Below, piece after piece: positions 1 through 5,889 of a stretch of DNA of 15,211 bases. Position numbers and translations under genes: made by a program. The first letter of the stretch is position 1, and the number at the start of each line of letters is the position of its first letter. A model generated the notes under the pieces. The model did no database searches, had not been told where the DNA came from, and saw only the letters and a program-made list of their open reading frames with translations. Source of the stretch: Limnohabitans sp. (GTDB lineage: Bacteria; Pseudomonadota; Gammaproteobacteria; Burkholderiales; Burkholderiaceae_C); contig JAKFXJ010000286.1 in NCBI GenBank assembly GCA_021731425.1, positions 1-15,211 of the forward strand, read 5' to 3'.

Positions 1-460
1 AGGCCGCACCGCGTTGATCATCCGGGGTCTCCATGCGCAGCAAAACCCAGCGCCAACACAGGCCTGGCAGGTGGCGCGTGAGATCTTGCAACATCTGCAC
101 ATCGGAAGCGGGCAGCTGTTCGGCGTGGGTGACGATGGCAATTTGCTTGGGCAAATAGGGGGGCAAAGGCTTTTGCATTGCCTGCTCCAGCCCCAGCTTC
201 GCAATCCCTTGGTTGATGTGGCTGAGCAAAGCCAAGCGCTGATCACCCACGAAGTGTTCGACCGCCACAGACGGCGCCCGTGTTCGCCAAAAGGCTTGCA
301 AGGACTGGGCTGCGTGCAACATGGCCTCTGCGTCCTGACTCGAAATGATCAGATTTTGATCATCGTTCAAAACGACCTCGCCCAGATCCTCCAGCACAGC
401 CGCAGGCTCTTGCAGCAGGGAAGGGGCAGGCGGGTTAGGGGGAGACGAATCAGGGTGCAT
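1..460 (-). CDS. Unrecognised protein, N-terminal part, cut by the left edge
   Basis: Reading the minus strand from an ATG at 460, the frame stays open to the window edge (153 codons, no stop), so this is the N-terminal part of a longer gene. The first 20 residues are proline- and serine-rich, like a flexible tail. The rest reads like a soluble alpha/beta domain with good codon usage. A hydrophobic strand followed by Thr-His-Ala-Glu (QIAIVTHAEQL, residues 106-116) slightly resembles a Walker B strand of AAA-type ATPases, but no Walker A P-loop is visible, so I do not assign an ATPase. No signal peptide or membrane segment is seen. There is no clear Shine-Dalgarno sequence before the ATG. It lies 119 bp downstream of the glutamate-synthase-like gene, on the same strand. 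I do not recognise the family. The reading frame is convincing; the function is unknown. Confidence 0.6.
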   Translation of the reverse strand, partial: MHPDSSPPNPPAPSLLQEPAAVLEDLGEVVLNDDQNLIISSQDAEAMLHAAQSLQAFWRTRAPSVAVEHFVGDQRLALLSHINQGIAKLGLEQAMQKPLPPYLPKQIAIVTHAEQLPASDVQMLQDLTRHLPGLCWRWVLLRMETPDDQRGAA

Positions 461-579
461 TGAACACTGAATGTTGCTTAACGGAGACCCGATTAAACAC
501 CAAGCTACCGAACCCCTGGGTCCCTCTCTCTTCGAAAGGGTTGTTCCAAGCTGCGCAGACGCTGCTGCTGGGCCGCGGC
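461..579. other. Intergenic gap between two minus-strand genes
   Basis: This gap carries no convincing gene. Read on the minus strand it can form a 7-bp stem (CCCTTTC paired with GAGAGGG, one G-U pair, 5-nt loop, positions 522-540) about 40 nt after the stop of the upstream gene. No T-run follows, so it is at best a weak or Rho-assisted end, or a 5' leader hairpin of the next gene. A TTTAAT hexamer occurs nearer the downstream ATG but has no good -35 partner. Confidence 0.35.
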
Positions 580-2202
580 TCAGGCGGGGAGGGCGGTGGC
601 GTCTGCCGGAATGCCCCAATGACCCGCCTGGCTGGCCTGCCAGTACTCTGCAAAGGGGCTGGGCAGCGCCTGTGGCCCCGCCTCCTCGCGCAAGAGCTGA
701 CCGGGCGTCAGCGTGTCGATGCTCGAAGCCAAGCTGCGGGCCTGTCCTGCGGCATTGCGCACCATGAGGTGCTGCGGCGTGATGTCGCCGGGTTTTTTTA
801 GACCCGCTGCGCCCACCAAGTCGGCCAAGGCATGCAAGGTGTTGGCATGAAAGTAATACACCCGCTCGGCCTTGTCGGTGACAACGATGGCCCGTTGGCG
901 TACCGGGTCTTGTGTGGCCACGCCCGTGGGGCAGTGGTCGGTGTGGCAGCTGCGCGACTGAATGCAACCCAGCGCAAACATGAAACCTCTTGCCGCATTG
1001 CACCAATCGGCTCCCAAGGCCAGGCAGCGTGCCATGTCGAAGGCCGATATCACCTTGCCCGAAGCCCCGATCTTGATGCGGTCACGCAGGCCTGCGCCCA
1101 CCAGGCTGTTGTGGACCAGCCGCAGACCGTCACGCAAGGGCATGCCCACATGGTCCGCAAACTCGATGGGCGCGGCGCCCGTGCCACCTTCGGCGCCGTC
1201 CACCACGATGAAGTCGGGCGTTTGGCCGGACGCCAGCATGGCTTTGACCAGTGAGAACCATTCGGCCGGATGCCCCACACACAGCTTGATGCCCACGGGC
1301 TTGCCGCCCGAGAGTTCTCGCAACTGCCCCACAAAACCCAACAGCTCCAGCGGGGTGCTGAACGCGGAATGTCGGGCCGGGGATACACAGTCCTGGCCCA
1401 TGGGTACACCCCGTGCTTCGGCAATTTCGGGGCTGACTTTGGCTTTGGGCAACACGCCGCCGTGGCCGGGTTTGGCCCCTTGTGACAGCTTCACCTCGAT
1501 CATCTTGACCTGCGGCGAGAGGGCCTGCTCGGCAAAACGCACCGGGTCAAAACGCCCTTCTGGCGTGCGGCAACCAAAGTAGCCCGAGGCAATTTGCCAG
1601 ATCAGATCGCCGCCCGGCTCCCTGTGGTGCCTCGAGATGCTGCCCTCTCCAGTGTCGTGCGCAAACTGCCCCAGGGCTGCACCCTTGTTCAGGGCCTTGA
1701 TCGCATTGGGCGACAAAGCCCCGAAGCTCATGCCGGAAATGTTGAGCAGTGACAAGGCATAGGGCTGCTGGCACTGGTGTGCACCCACCGTGATCCTGAA
1801 ATCCGCAGGGTCTAACTCGGTGGGCTGCAGAGAGTGCGTGATCCACTCGGATTGCGCGTGGTACATGTCCTTGACGCTGCCGAAGCCGCGCTTGTCGTTT
1901 TGCACTTTAGAGCGTGCGTAGACCATGGCACGCTGGTTGCGCGAAAACGGAAGTTTTTCCTCGTCATCCTCCAGAAAATACTGCCGCAATTCAGGTCGGA
2001 TGTATTCCAGCCCGTAGCGCAATCGTCCTGTCAGCGGGTAATTGCGCCGCACCGCTTGTTTGGTTTGCTTGAAGTCCACCCAACCCAGGACGAACAGGGC
2101 TGCCAAACCCGCACTGGCCCAAGCCGAGACAGGCCAGACGAGGAGGGCGGCCGGTCCGGTCACCAACCAAGGCAGGTAACGCGAGAAGGATTGACGGGCC
2201 AT
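580..2202 (-). CDS. FMN-binding glutamate synthase family protein (stand-alone GltB core domain)
   Basis: A 540-residue protein built around the glutamate-synthase synthase domain. In GltB this FMN/Fe-S barrel makes glutamate from 2-oxoglutarate and ammonia. Residues 10-43 are strongly hydrophobic and look like a membrane hairpin, so the catalytic part is probably membrane-tethered on the cytoplasmic side. The barrel spans about residues 130-470. It includes the EVKLSQGAKPGHGG segment (236-249), GIKLCVGHP (304-312), VDGAEGGTGAAP (334-345) and KIGASGK (377-383). A three-cysteine pattern C413-x5-C419-x4-C424 matches the 3Fe-4S ligands of GltB. There is no N-terminal amidotransferase domain and no adjacent gltD, so it is not a full glutamate synthase and its physiological acceptor and donor are unknown. 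A GGAGAG Shine-Dalgarno sequence (2209-2214) lies 6 nt before the ATG, and a promoter lies upstream. Family assignment is firm; the reaction is inferred. Confidence 0.9.
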   Translation of the reverse strand: MARQSFSRYLPWLVTGPAALLVWPVSAWASAGLAALFVLGWVDFKQTKQAVRRNYPLTGRLRYGLEYIRPELRQYFLEDDEEKLPFSRNQRAMVYARSKVQNDKRGFGSVKDMYHAQSEWITHSLQPTELDPADFRITVGAHQCQQPYALSLLNISGMSFGALSPNAIKALNKGAALGQFAHDTGEGSISRHHREPGGDLIWQIASGYFGCRTPEGRFDPVRFAEQALSPQVKMIEVKLSQGAKPGHGGVLPKAKVSPEIAEARGVPMGQDCVSPARHSAFSTPLELLGFVGQLRELSGGKPVGIKLCVGHPAEWFSLVKAMLASGQTPDFIVVDGAEGGTGAAPIEFADHVGMPLRDGLRLVHNSLVGAGLRDRIKIGASGKVISAFDMARCLALGADWCNAARGFMFALGCIQSRSCHTDHCPTGVATQDPVRQRAIVVTDKAERVYYFHANTLHALADLVGAAGLKKPGDITPQHLMVRNAAGQARSLASSIDTLTPGQLLREEAGPQALPSPFAEYWQASQAGHWGIPADATALPA

Positions 2203-2258
2203 GGGCTGCTCTCCAATAGAAACGGCGATTCATGCCTACACGCGCTCTAACAGCCTGC

Positions 2259-2288
2259 ATTCTAGTTGATTTGGATGATTTTTGTAAA
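2259..2288 (-). promoter_or_regulatory. Sigma70-like promoter for the glutamate-synthase-like gene
   Basis: On the minus strand TTTACA (2283-2288, 5 of 6 to TTGACA) and TAGAAT (2259-2264, 5 of 6 to TATAAT) are separated by 18 bp. They sit in an AT-rich stretch within the 87-bp gap, just after the stop codon of the upstream oxidoreductase. The predicted start near 2252 gives a leader of about 50 nt that includes the GGAGAG ribosome site. The gene therefore probably has its own promoter and need not depend on the yggX/oxidoreductase transcript. Confidence 0.6.
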
Positions 2289-2289
2289 T

Positions 2290-3444
2290 TTATGGAACTG
2301 CGAATCGCTCGGCCGCCAGATGCTTGGCTAAGGCGACAGGCATGGGCAGAGGTTCTTGGTTCAGCCAAGCCGCCAGCAGTTCTCCACACAACACGGCCAA
2401 ACTGATGCCGCGAGCGCCCATGCCCGCGCTCAGCCACAAGCCAGGCAGTCTGTGGCGGTCAATGGGCCCGACCGCCGGCAGGCGGTTGGGCAAGGTGCAG
2501 CGCAAACCGGCCCAGCCCTGCACCCGATCTGGCGCAAATTGCCCGGCCATGGCCTCGCCCAAAGCGGGCAGCAGCGTGGCCAGGCGCACTTGGTTGGCGG
2601 CGTGGACTTCCTCGCGCACCGGAGCCTGCTCGCAGTTTCGCTCAAAGGTGGCGCCGATGAACCAGCCCGGCAGTCCCTCGGGTGTGGGCACGCCACTGAT
2701 AAAACTGCCGTGGCCGTTGACCGGAAAAGGCGGCAGCAGCTGGCGCTGGGCCTCGCTCAAGTCGGTCAGGTGGCCAAAACTCACTTGCCCGCGCAACGGG
2801 TTCAGTGGCACGGCAAAACCGGGTAATGGGCGCAGCAAAGCCAGGCTGTCAAAGGCGCTGGCCATCACCAACAGGGGGGCCTCCCCCAGGGTTTGGCCTT
2901 GTGCATCGGTCACGGCCCAATGCGCACCGCGCTGCTCAATGCCCTGCACCTGTTGGCCCCAGCGCACCTGCACGCCCGGGGTTTGCAGTTGCGCAGCCAC
3001 CAGTTGCCGGGGCCGAATCCAGCCCGCCTGGGCGTGCCAGAGGGCGGGCGTGTCTGGGGGCAGGCCTGCGGCGGCCACTTGCGCCGCAGTGGCCGGGGCG
3101 CTGTTGTGATCGTGTGAATTCGCAGGCAGGCGGCGTTTGCCGGCCAGGTTGTGTTCCAGCACGCCGGACAGGGCCCAATCGGTGCCGCTGTGCAGCAAGG
3201 CTTGTGCGCGTTGCAGCGTGGCTTGCACGCCCGCACGGGTGATGCGCGAGAGCACGTTGTCGTCGGGTGACACATGGGGGGCGGCCAAACCTGCCGGCAG
3301 GCCCGATGCGCCAGCCCCCACCCCAGAGGCCTGGTCCAGCACCGTGACCGACCAACCCCGCACAGCCAGGCTGTGCGCCACGGCCGAGCCGGACAGGCCG
3401 GCACCGATGACCAGTGCCTGGCGCTTGTCGGGTGGCGAGCTCAA
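2290..3444 (-). CDS. FAD-dependent oxidoreductase, MnmC C-terminal-domain type
   Basis: A 384-residue DAO-family flavoprotein. Residues 10-38 form the N-terminal dinucleotide-binding fold (VIGAGLSGSAVAHSLA, then a terminal Asp after the second strand). The stretch GASGLPAGLAAPHVSPDDN (45-63) and the C-terminal GLWLSAGMGARGIS segment with the following ELLAAWLNQEPLP closely resemble the oxidase half of MnmC. In MnmC that half removes the carboxymethyl group from cmnm5(s2)U34 of tRNA, leaving the aminomethyl nucleoside. The usual MnmC carries an N-terminal methyltransferase domain of about 240 residues. Here it is absent: yggX ends 36 bp upstream and a TAG blocks the frame just before the start. 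The start is taken as TTG at 3444, the only reasonable in-frame choice before the GxGxxG fold apart from a CTG four codons upstream; no strong ribosome site is seen. It probably shares a transcript with yggX. A related small-molecule amine oxidase is the main alternative. Confidence 0.8.
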   Translation of the reverse strand: MSSPPDKRQALVIGAGLSGSAVAHSLAVRGWSVTVLDQASGVGAGASGLPAGLAAPHVSPDDNVLSRITRAGVQATLQRAQALLHSGTDWALSGVLEHNLAGKRRLPANSHDHNSAPATAAQVAAAGLPPDTPALWHAQAGWIRPRQLVAAQLQTPGVQVRWGQQVQGIEQRGAHWAVTDAQGQTLGEAPLLVMASAFDSLALLRPLPGFAVPLNPLRGQVSFGHLTDLSEAQRQLLPPFPVNGHGSFISGVPTPEGLPGWFIGATFERNCEQAPVREEVHAANQVRLATLLPALGEAMAGQFAPDRVQGWAGLRCTLPNRLPAVGPIDRHRLPGLWLSAGMGARGISLAVLCGELLAAWLNQEPLPMPVALAKHLAAERFAVP

Positions 3445-3480
3445 GGGTTCAAACAGCTAAGGGGCAAGCGCCGCAGCGCA

Positions 3481-3756
3481 TCAGCCCGCTGCAGGCGGCA
3501 CGTAGCCCTGGGCGGCGTCGGCGCCGTCACCGAAGAAATGGTTTTCCATCTGGCGGGCCAGGTATTGGCGGGCACGCAGGTCGGCCAAGTTGAGGCGGTT
3601 TTCATTGACCAGCATGGTCTGGTGCTTGAGCCAGTCGGCCCAGGCCTGCTTGCTCACGCCTTCCCAGATGCGCTTGCCCAACTCGCCGGGGTAGGGCGGA
3701 AAATCCAGACCCTCTGCTTCTTTGCCGAGTTTGATGCATTGAACGGTGCGTGCCAT
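3481..3756 (-). CDS. yggX: Fe(2+)-trafficking / oxidative damage protection protein YggX
   Basis: A 91-residue cytoplasmic protein matching the YggX family over its full length. Typical signatures are [21 protein letters not shown] at the N-terminus with the conserved Cys7, [17 protein letters not shown] (23-39), and a C-terminal helix ending in [15 protein letters not shown]. YggX helps keep iron available for Fe-S cluster repair and limits damage from superoxide; in E. coli it belongs to the SoxRS-controlled genes. The ATG at 3756 has only a modest AAGG-type ribosome site about 13 nt upstream. The oxidoreductase gene follows after 36 bp on the same strand. fpr diverges from it across a palindrome-bearing gap, which fits a shared redox-stress control region. 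Identification is firm; regulation is inferred. Confidence 0.96.
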   Translation of the reverse strand: MARTVQCIKLGKEAEGLDFPPYPGELGKRIWEGVSKQAWADWLKHQTMLVNENRLNLADLRARQYLARQMENHFFGDGADAAQGYVPPAAG

Positions 3757-3780
3757 GGTGGTGTCTTGCCTTGATGTATC

Positions 3781-3809
3781 TTAAGAAGCGCTGGTTATAC
3801 GGATATAGA
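3781..3809 (+). promoter_or_regulatory. Candidate promoter for fpr
   Basis: TTAAGA (3781-3786) and TATAGA (3804-3809) are spaced by exactly 17 bp on the plus strand. The -35 box matches the consensus only partly; the -10 box is better. The near-palindrome at 3797-3819 covers the -10 box, so a protein bound there would block or reposition polymerase. A start near 3816 would give a leader of about 140 nt before the fpr ATG. Confidence 0.4.
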
Positions 3810-3819
3810 ATTTCCGTAT
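3797..3819. promoter_or_regulatory. 23-bp near-palindrome, candidate operator between yggX and fpr
   Basis: Arms ATACGGA and TCCGTAT are perfect 7-bp inverted repeats separated by 9 bp. Within the spacer two more symmetric base pairs match, giving 9 of 11 paired positions overall. It lies 41 bp upstream of the yggX ATG and about 137 bp upstream of the fpr ATG, and overlaps the best fpr -10 box. The symmetric positions do not give the T-N11-A of LysR-type sites, and it does not resemble Fur, OxyR or the SoxR dyad closely enough to name. The bound protein is unknown. Confidence 0.5.
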
Positions 3820-3870
3820 TTCCAGTTGGGAGCGGTTCACACGACAATGCGGGTTGACCCTTTTTCGTGT

Positions 3871-3883
3871 GGCCTGACAGGCC
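3871..3883. repeat. Short perfect inverted repeat GGCCTG-A-CAGGCC
   Basis: A 13-bp perfect dyad in the fpr leader region, 20 bp downstream of another small dyad (GGGT-TG-ACCC, 3851-3860). The one-base centre makes it more likely a DNA-level protein site than an RNA hairpin, although GGCC-tgaca-GGCC could fold weakly in RNA. Its role is unknown. Confidence 0.3.
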
Positions 3884-3955
3884 GTAACTGTAGCAAGCTT
3901 TCAGCATCCCCCCAGGGCTTTGGGTCTCTTGTCTCCCAACACACAGCAATACCAA

Positions 3956-4732
3956 ATGAGTGCATTTCTTGAAGAACGCGTTTTGAGCGTTCACCACTGG
4001 ACCGACCGCCTGTTCAGCTTCACCACCACCCGTGACCAGGCCCTGCGCTTTTCGAACGGCCACTTCACCATGATCGGTCTGCGCGGCGAGAACGGCAAAC
4101 CGCTCTTGCGTGCTTACTCCATTGCCAGCGCCAACTACGAAGAGCACCTCGAGTTTCTGAGCATCAAAGTGCCCGACGGCCCGCTAACCTCCAAGCTGCA
4201 GCACATCCAGGTGGGCGACACCATCATCGTGGGCCGCAAACCCACCGGCACCTTGTTGTGCGACTATTTGTTGCCCGGCAAAAACCTGTACCTCATGGGC
4301 ACCGGCACAGGCTTGGCCCCCTTCATGAGCATCATCCGCGACCCCGAAACCTACGAACGCTTTGAAAAAGTAATCCTGGTCCACGGCGTGCGCCAAGTCA
4401 ATGAACTGGCCTACCACGACTACATCACGCAAGAGTTGCCCGCCCACGAGTTTTTGGGTGAGATGGTGAGTCAGCAACTGCTGTACTACCCCACCGTGAC
4501 CCGCGAGCCCTACAAGAACCAAGGCCGCGTGACCGACCTCATCGAGAACGGCAAGTTGTTTGCAGACTTGGGTCTGCCCCCGCTCAACCCCGAGACCGAC
4601 CGCGTCATGATTTGCGGCTCGCCCGAAATGCTCAAAGACCTCAAGCGCATTTGCGAGGAGCGCGGCCTTCAAGAAGGCAACACCAGCACACCGGGTGCTT
4701 TTGTCATCGAACGGGCGTTTGCCGAATCCTGA
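3956..4732 (+). CDS. fpr: Ferredoxin/flavodoxin--NADP(+) reductase
   Basis: A 258-residue FAD enzyme that passes electrons between NADPH and ferredoxin or flavodoxin in the cytoplasm. The FAD domain has the RAYSIAS motif at residues 52-58, with Arg, Tyr and Ser contacting FAD. The NADP domain has GTGTGLAP at 115-122 and CGSPEM at 220-225. The protein ends in an aromatic-containing tail (AFVIERAFAES), as in bacterial subclass reductases with a C-terminal extension. Length fits the family (about 250-260). I chose ATG 3956 because homology begins there (SAFLEERVLSVHHWT); a TTG at 3920 would add 12 unconvincing residues. No strong Shine-Dalgarno sequence is visible. The gene diverges from yggX and precedes dsbB by 79 bp, so redox-linked genes cluster here. 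Assignment is firm. Confidence 0.95.
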   Translation: MSAFLEERVLSVHHWTDRLFSFTTTRDQALRFSNGHFTMIGLRGENGKPLLRAYSIASANYEEHLEFLSIKVPDGPLTSKLQHIQVGDTIIVGRKPTGTLLCDYLLPGKNLYLMGTGTGLAPFMSIIRDPETYERFEKVILVHGVRQVNELAYHDYITQELPAHEFLGEMVSQQLLYYPTVTREPYKNQGRVTDLIENGKLFADLGLPPLNPETDRVMICGSPEMLKDLKRICEERGLQEGNTSTPGAFVIERAFAES

Positions 4733-4811
4733 AGTCATTGGGGCTTTGACCCCCAGCACACCCACGATCTGAACACTCGGGGGCACAATGCACCCACTTC
4801 AACGGACCCCC

Positions 4812-5315
4812 ATGAACCTGACTTCTGTTTCCCCCCAGCGCTGGATGTTGTTGATCGCCTTGTCGGGCATCGGCATGCTGGTGTTTGGCCTGTATTTGCA
4901 GCATGTTGTGGGCCTGAACCCGTGCCCCATGTGCATCGTGCAGCGTTATGCCCTGATCGGCGTGGTCTTGCTGGCCTTGATCGGGTGGCGCTTGCAGGGC
5001 TGGGCCTTGGCTGCGGCAGGTCTGCTGATGACGCTCTCGGCCGGTTTTGGCGCCTTCACGGCGGCCCGCCAAAGCTGGTTGCAGTGGTACCCGCCCGAGG
5101 TGGTCAACTGCGGGCGCGACTTTTACGGCATGGTCGAAAACTTCCCTCTGAACCGCGCCATCCCCATGATCTTCAAAGGCAGCGGTGACTGCAGCAAGAT
5201 CGACTGGACCTTCCTGGGCGGCTCGATCGCCAACTGGTCCTTCATTTGTTTTGTGCTGTTTGGTCTCTTGGGTGTGTGGGTCACCCTCCGGTCCCGCGCG
5301 GCTCAGGCCGCATAA
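4812..5315 (+). CDS. dsbB: Disulfide bond formation protein B (DsbB)
   Basis: A 167-residue inner-membrane quinone reductase that re-oxidises DsbA and hands the electrons to ubiquinone or menaquinone. Four membrane segments are visible (about 11-29, 43-60, 65-85 and 140-159). The first periplasmic loop holds C38-P-M-C41, followed by the conserved Arg45. The second loop holds C100 and C127, the DsbA-facing pair. All four catalytic cysteines are present. I start at ATG 4812; an in-frame ATG at 4788 adds MHPLQRTP, and that upstream ATG lies inside a cacAATg stretch that looks more like a -10 box. The 3' end overlaps the convergent regulator gene by 13 bp. No dsbA partner is in view. The identity is firm and the start fairly sure. 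Confidence 0.95.
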   Translation: MNLTSVSPQRWMLLIALSGIGMLVFGLYLQHVVGLNPCPMCIVQRYALIGVVLLALIGWRLQGWALAAAGLLMTLSAGFGAFTAARQSWLQWYPPEVVNCGRDFYGMVENFPLNRAIPMIFKGSGDCSKIDWTFLGGSIANWSFICFVLFGLLGVWVTLRSRAAQAA

Positions 5316-5776
5316 CTGAGCGGCACCGCCGTGGTGAATTTGAGCTCCTCCATGGCAAAACTGGAGCTCACGTCGGACAGCGGCACCGCCTCAATGAGCC
5401 GCTTGTACACCTGGTCATAAGCGGCAATGTCAGGCACCACCACCTTGAGCAGGTAGTCCACATCGCCGCTCATGCGGTGGGCTTCGACGATCTCGGCAAT
5501 GCCTTGCACGGCAGCGCGAAACTTCTCCAGCCACGGCACATCGTGCTGCCGGGTGCGCACCGACACAAACACCGTCACGCCCAGGTTCACTTGGTGGCGG
5601 TCCACCAAGGCCACTTGCCGGGCCAAAATGCCCAATTCCTTGAGCCGTTGCACCCGCCGCCAGCATGGCGTGGGCGTCAGGTGCACGGCAGCGGCCAATT
5701 CGTTGATGGGCCAGTCGCTGCGCACTTGCATCAGGTCGAGGATTTTCCGATCAATGGCATCAATTTTCTGCTTCAT
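5303..5776 (-). CDS. Lrp/AsnC-family transcriptional regulator
   Basis: A 157-residue DNA-binding protein with the standard two-part Lrp layout. An N-terminal winged helix-turn-helix comes first (residues about 3-62; DAIDRKILDLMQ, then INELAAAVHLTPTPCWRRVQRLKELG). A C-terminal RAM/AsnC ligand-binding domain follows (about 70-150), with the HRMSGDVDYLLKVVVPD segment typical of effector-sensing and oligomer contacts. Proteins of this family bind amino acids and control nearby metabolic genes. The start is ATG 5776 because family homology begins at MKQKIDAIDRK; an upstream in-frame ATG at 5857 adds an atypical Phe-rich tail. It diverges from the racemase gene, which it may regulate, and converges with dsbB. 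A TACAAT box lies only 6 bp before the ATG, suggesting a leaderless message. The ligand is unknown. Confidence 0.92.
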   Translation of the reverse strand: MKQKIDAIDRKILDLMQVRSDWPINELAAAVHLTPTPCWRRVQRLKELGILARQVALVDRHQVNLGVTVFVSVRTRQHDVPWLEKFRAAVQGIAEIVEAHRMSGDVDYLLKVVVPDIAAYDQVYKRLIEAVPLSDVSSSFAMEELKFTTAVPLSYAA

Positions 5777-5782
5777 GGCCTG

Positions 5783-5788
5783 ATTGTA
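5783..5788 (-). promoter_or_regulatory. Candidate -10 box for the Lrp/AsnC-family gene
   Basis: TACAAT on the minus strand (5 of 6 to TATAAT) ends 6 bp before the ATG at 5776. A start site 7 nt downstream would fall at the A of the ATG, that is, a leaderless transcript. The -35 region (near 5806-5811) matches poorly, so this promoter may be weak or may need help. An AGG near the ATG is the only Shine-Dalgarno-like sequence. Confidence 0.35.
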
Positions 5789-5801
5789 GAAAAATATTCC
5801 A
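5787..5801. promoter_or_regulatory. Lrp-like binding site between the regulator and the racemase gene
   Basis: The 15-mer TAGAAAAATATTCCA matches the E. coli Lrp consensus YAGHAWATTWTDCTR at 13 of 15 positions. It lies in an A-tract-rich stretch of the otherwise GC-rich window and touches the candidate -10 box of the regulator gene. This placement would suit autorepression and control of the divergent racemase gene. Lrp consensus matches occur easily in AT-rich DNA, so the call stays moderate. Confidence 0.45.
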
Positions 5802-5889
5802 AAAAATGGTCGTTTTGGGGCAGAAAAAGAAATTTCATGCTGTCCGTTTGGTGGCAAACTTCTGTTTTCAAACGACTAAGAAACACGGC

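Noticed and set aside
14..463. Plus-strand open frame of 149 codons at the left edge
   Set aside because: It is the opposite strand of the minus-strand partial gene. Its residues are Gln/Arg/Leu-rich with no recognisable fold, whereas the minus frame has protein-like composition.
522..540. 7-bp hairpin after the glutamate-synthase-like gene as a terminator
   Set aside because: There is no T-run on the minus strand after the stem. It is kept only as a note on the gap.
3797..3819. Palindrome as a SoxR, OxyR, Fur or LysR-type box
   Set aside because: The arm sequences and spacing do not match those consensus patterns, and the symmetric T-N11-A positions are G and C. It is left unassigned.
3920..3955. 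TTG start giving fpr 12 extra residues
   Set aside because: Family homology begins at the ATG at 3956 and the extra residues are not typical.
4738..4753. GGGG/CCCC hairpin after fpr as a terminator
   Set aside because: The stem is only 4 bp with a 6-nt loop and no T-run, so it is not supported as an intrinsic terminator.
4788..4811. Upstream ATG for dsbB
   Set aside because: The added eight residues are charged and not conserved in DsbB proteins, and the ATG lies in a -10-like cacAATg stretch. It remains a possible start.
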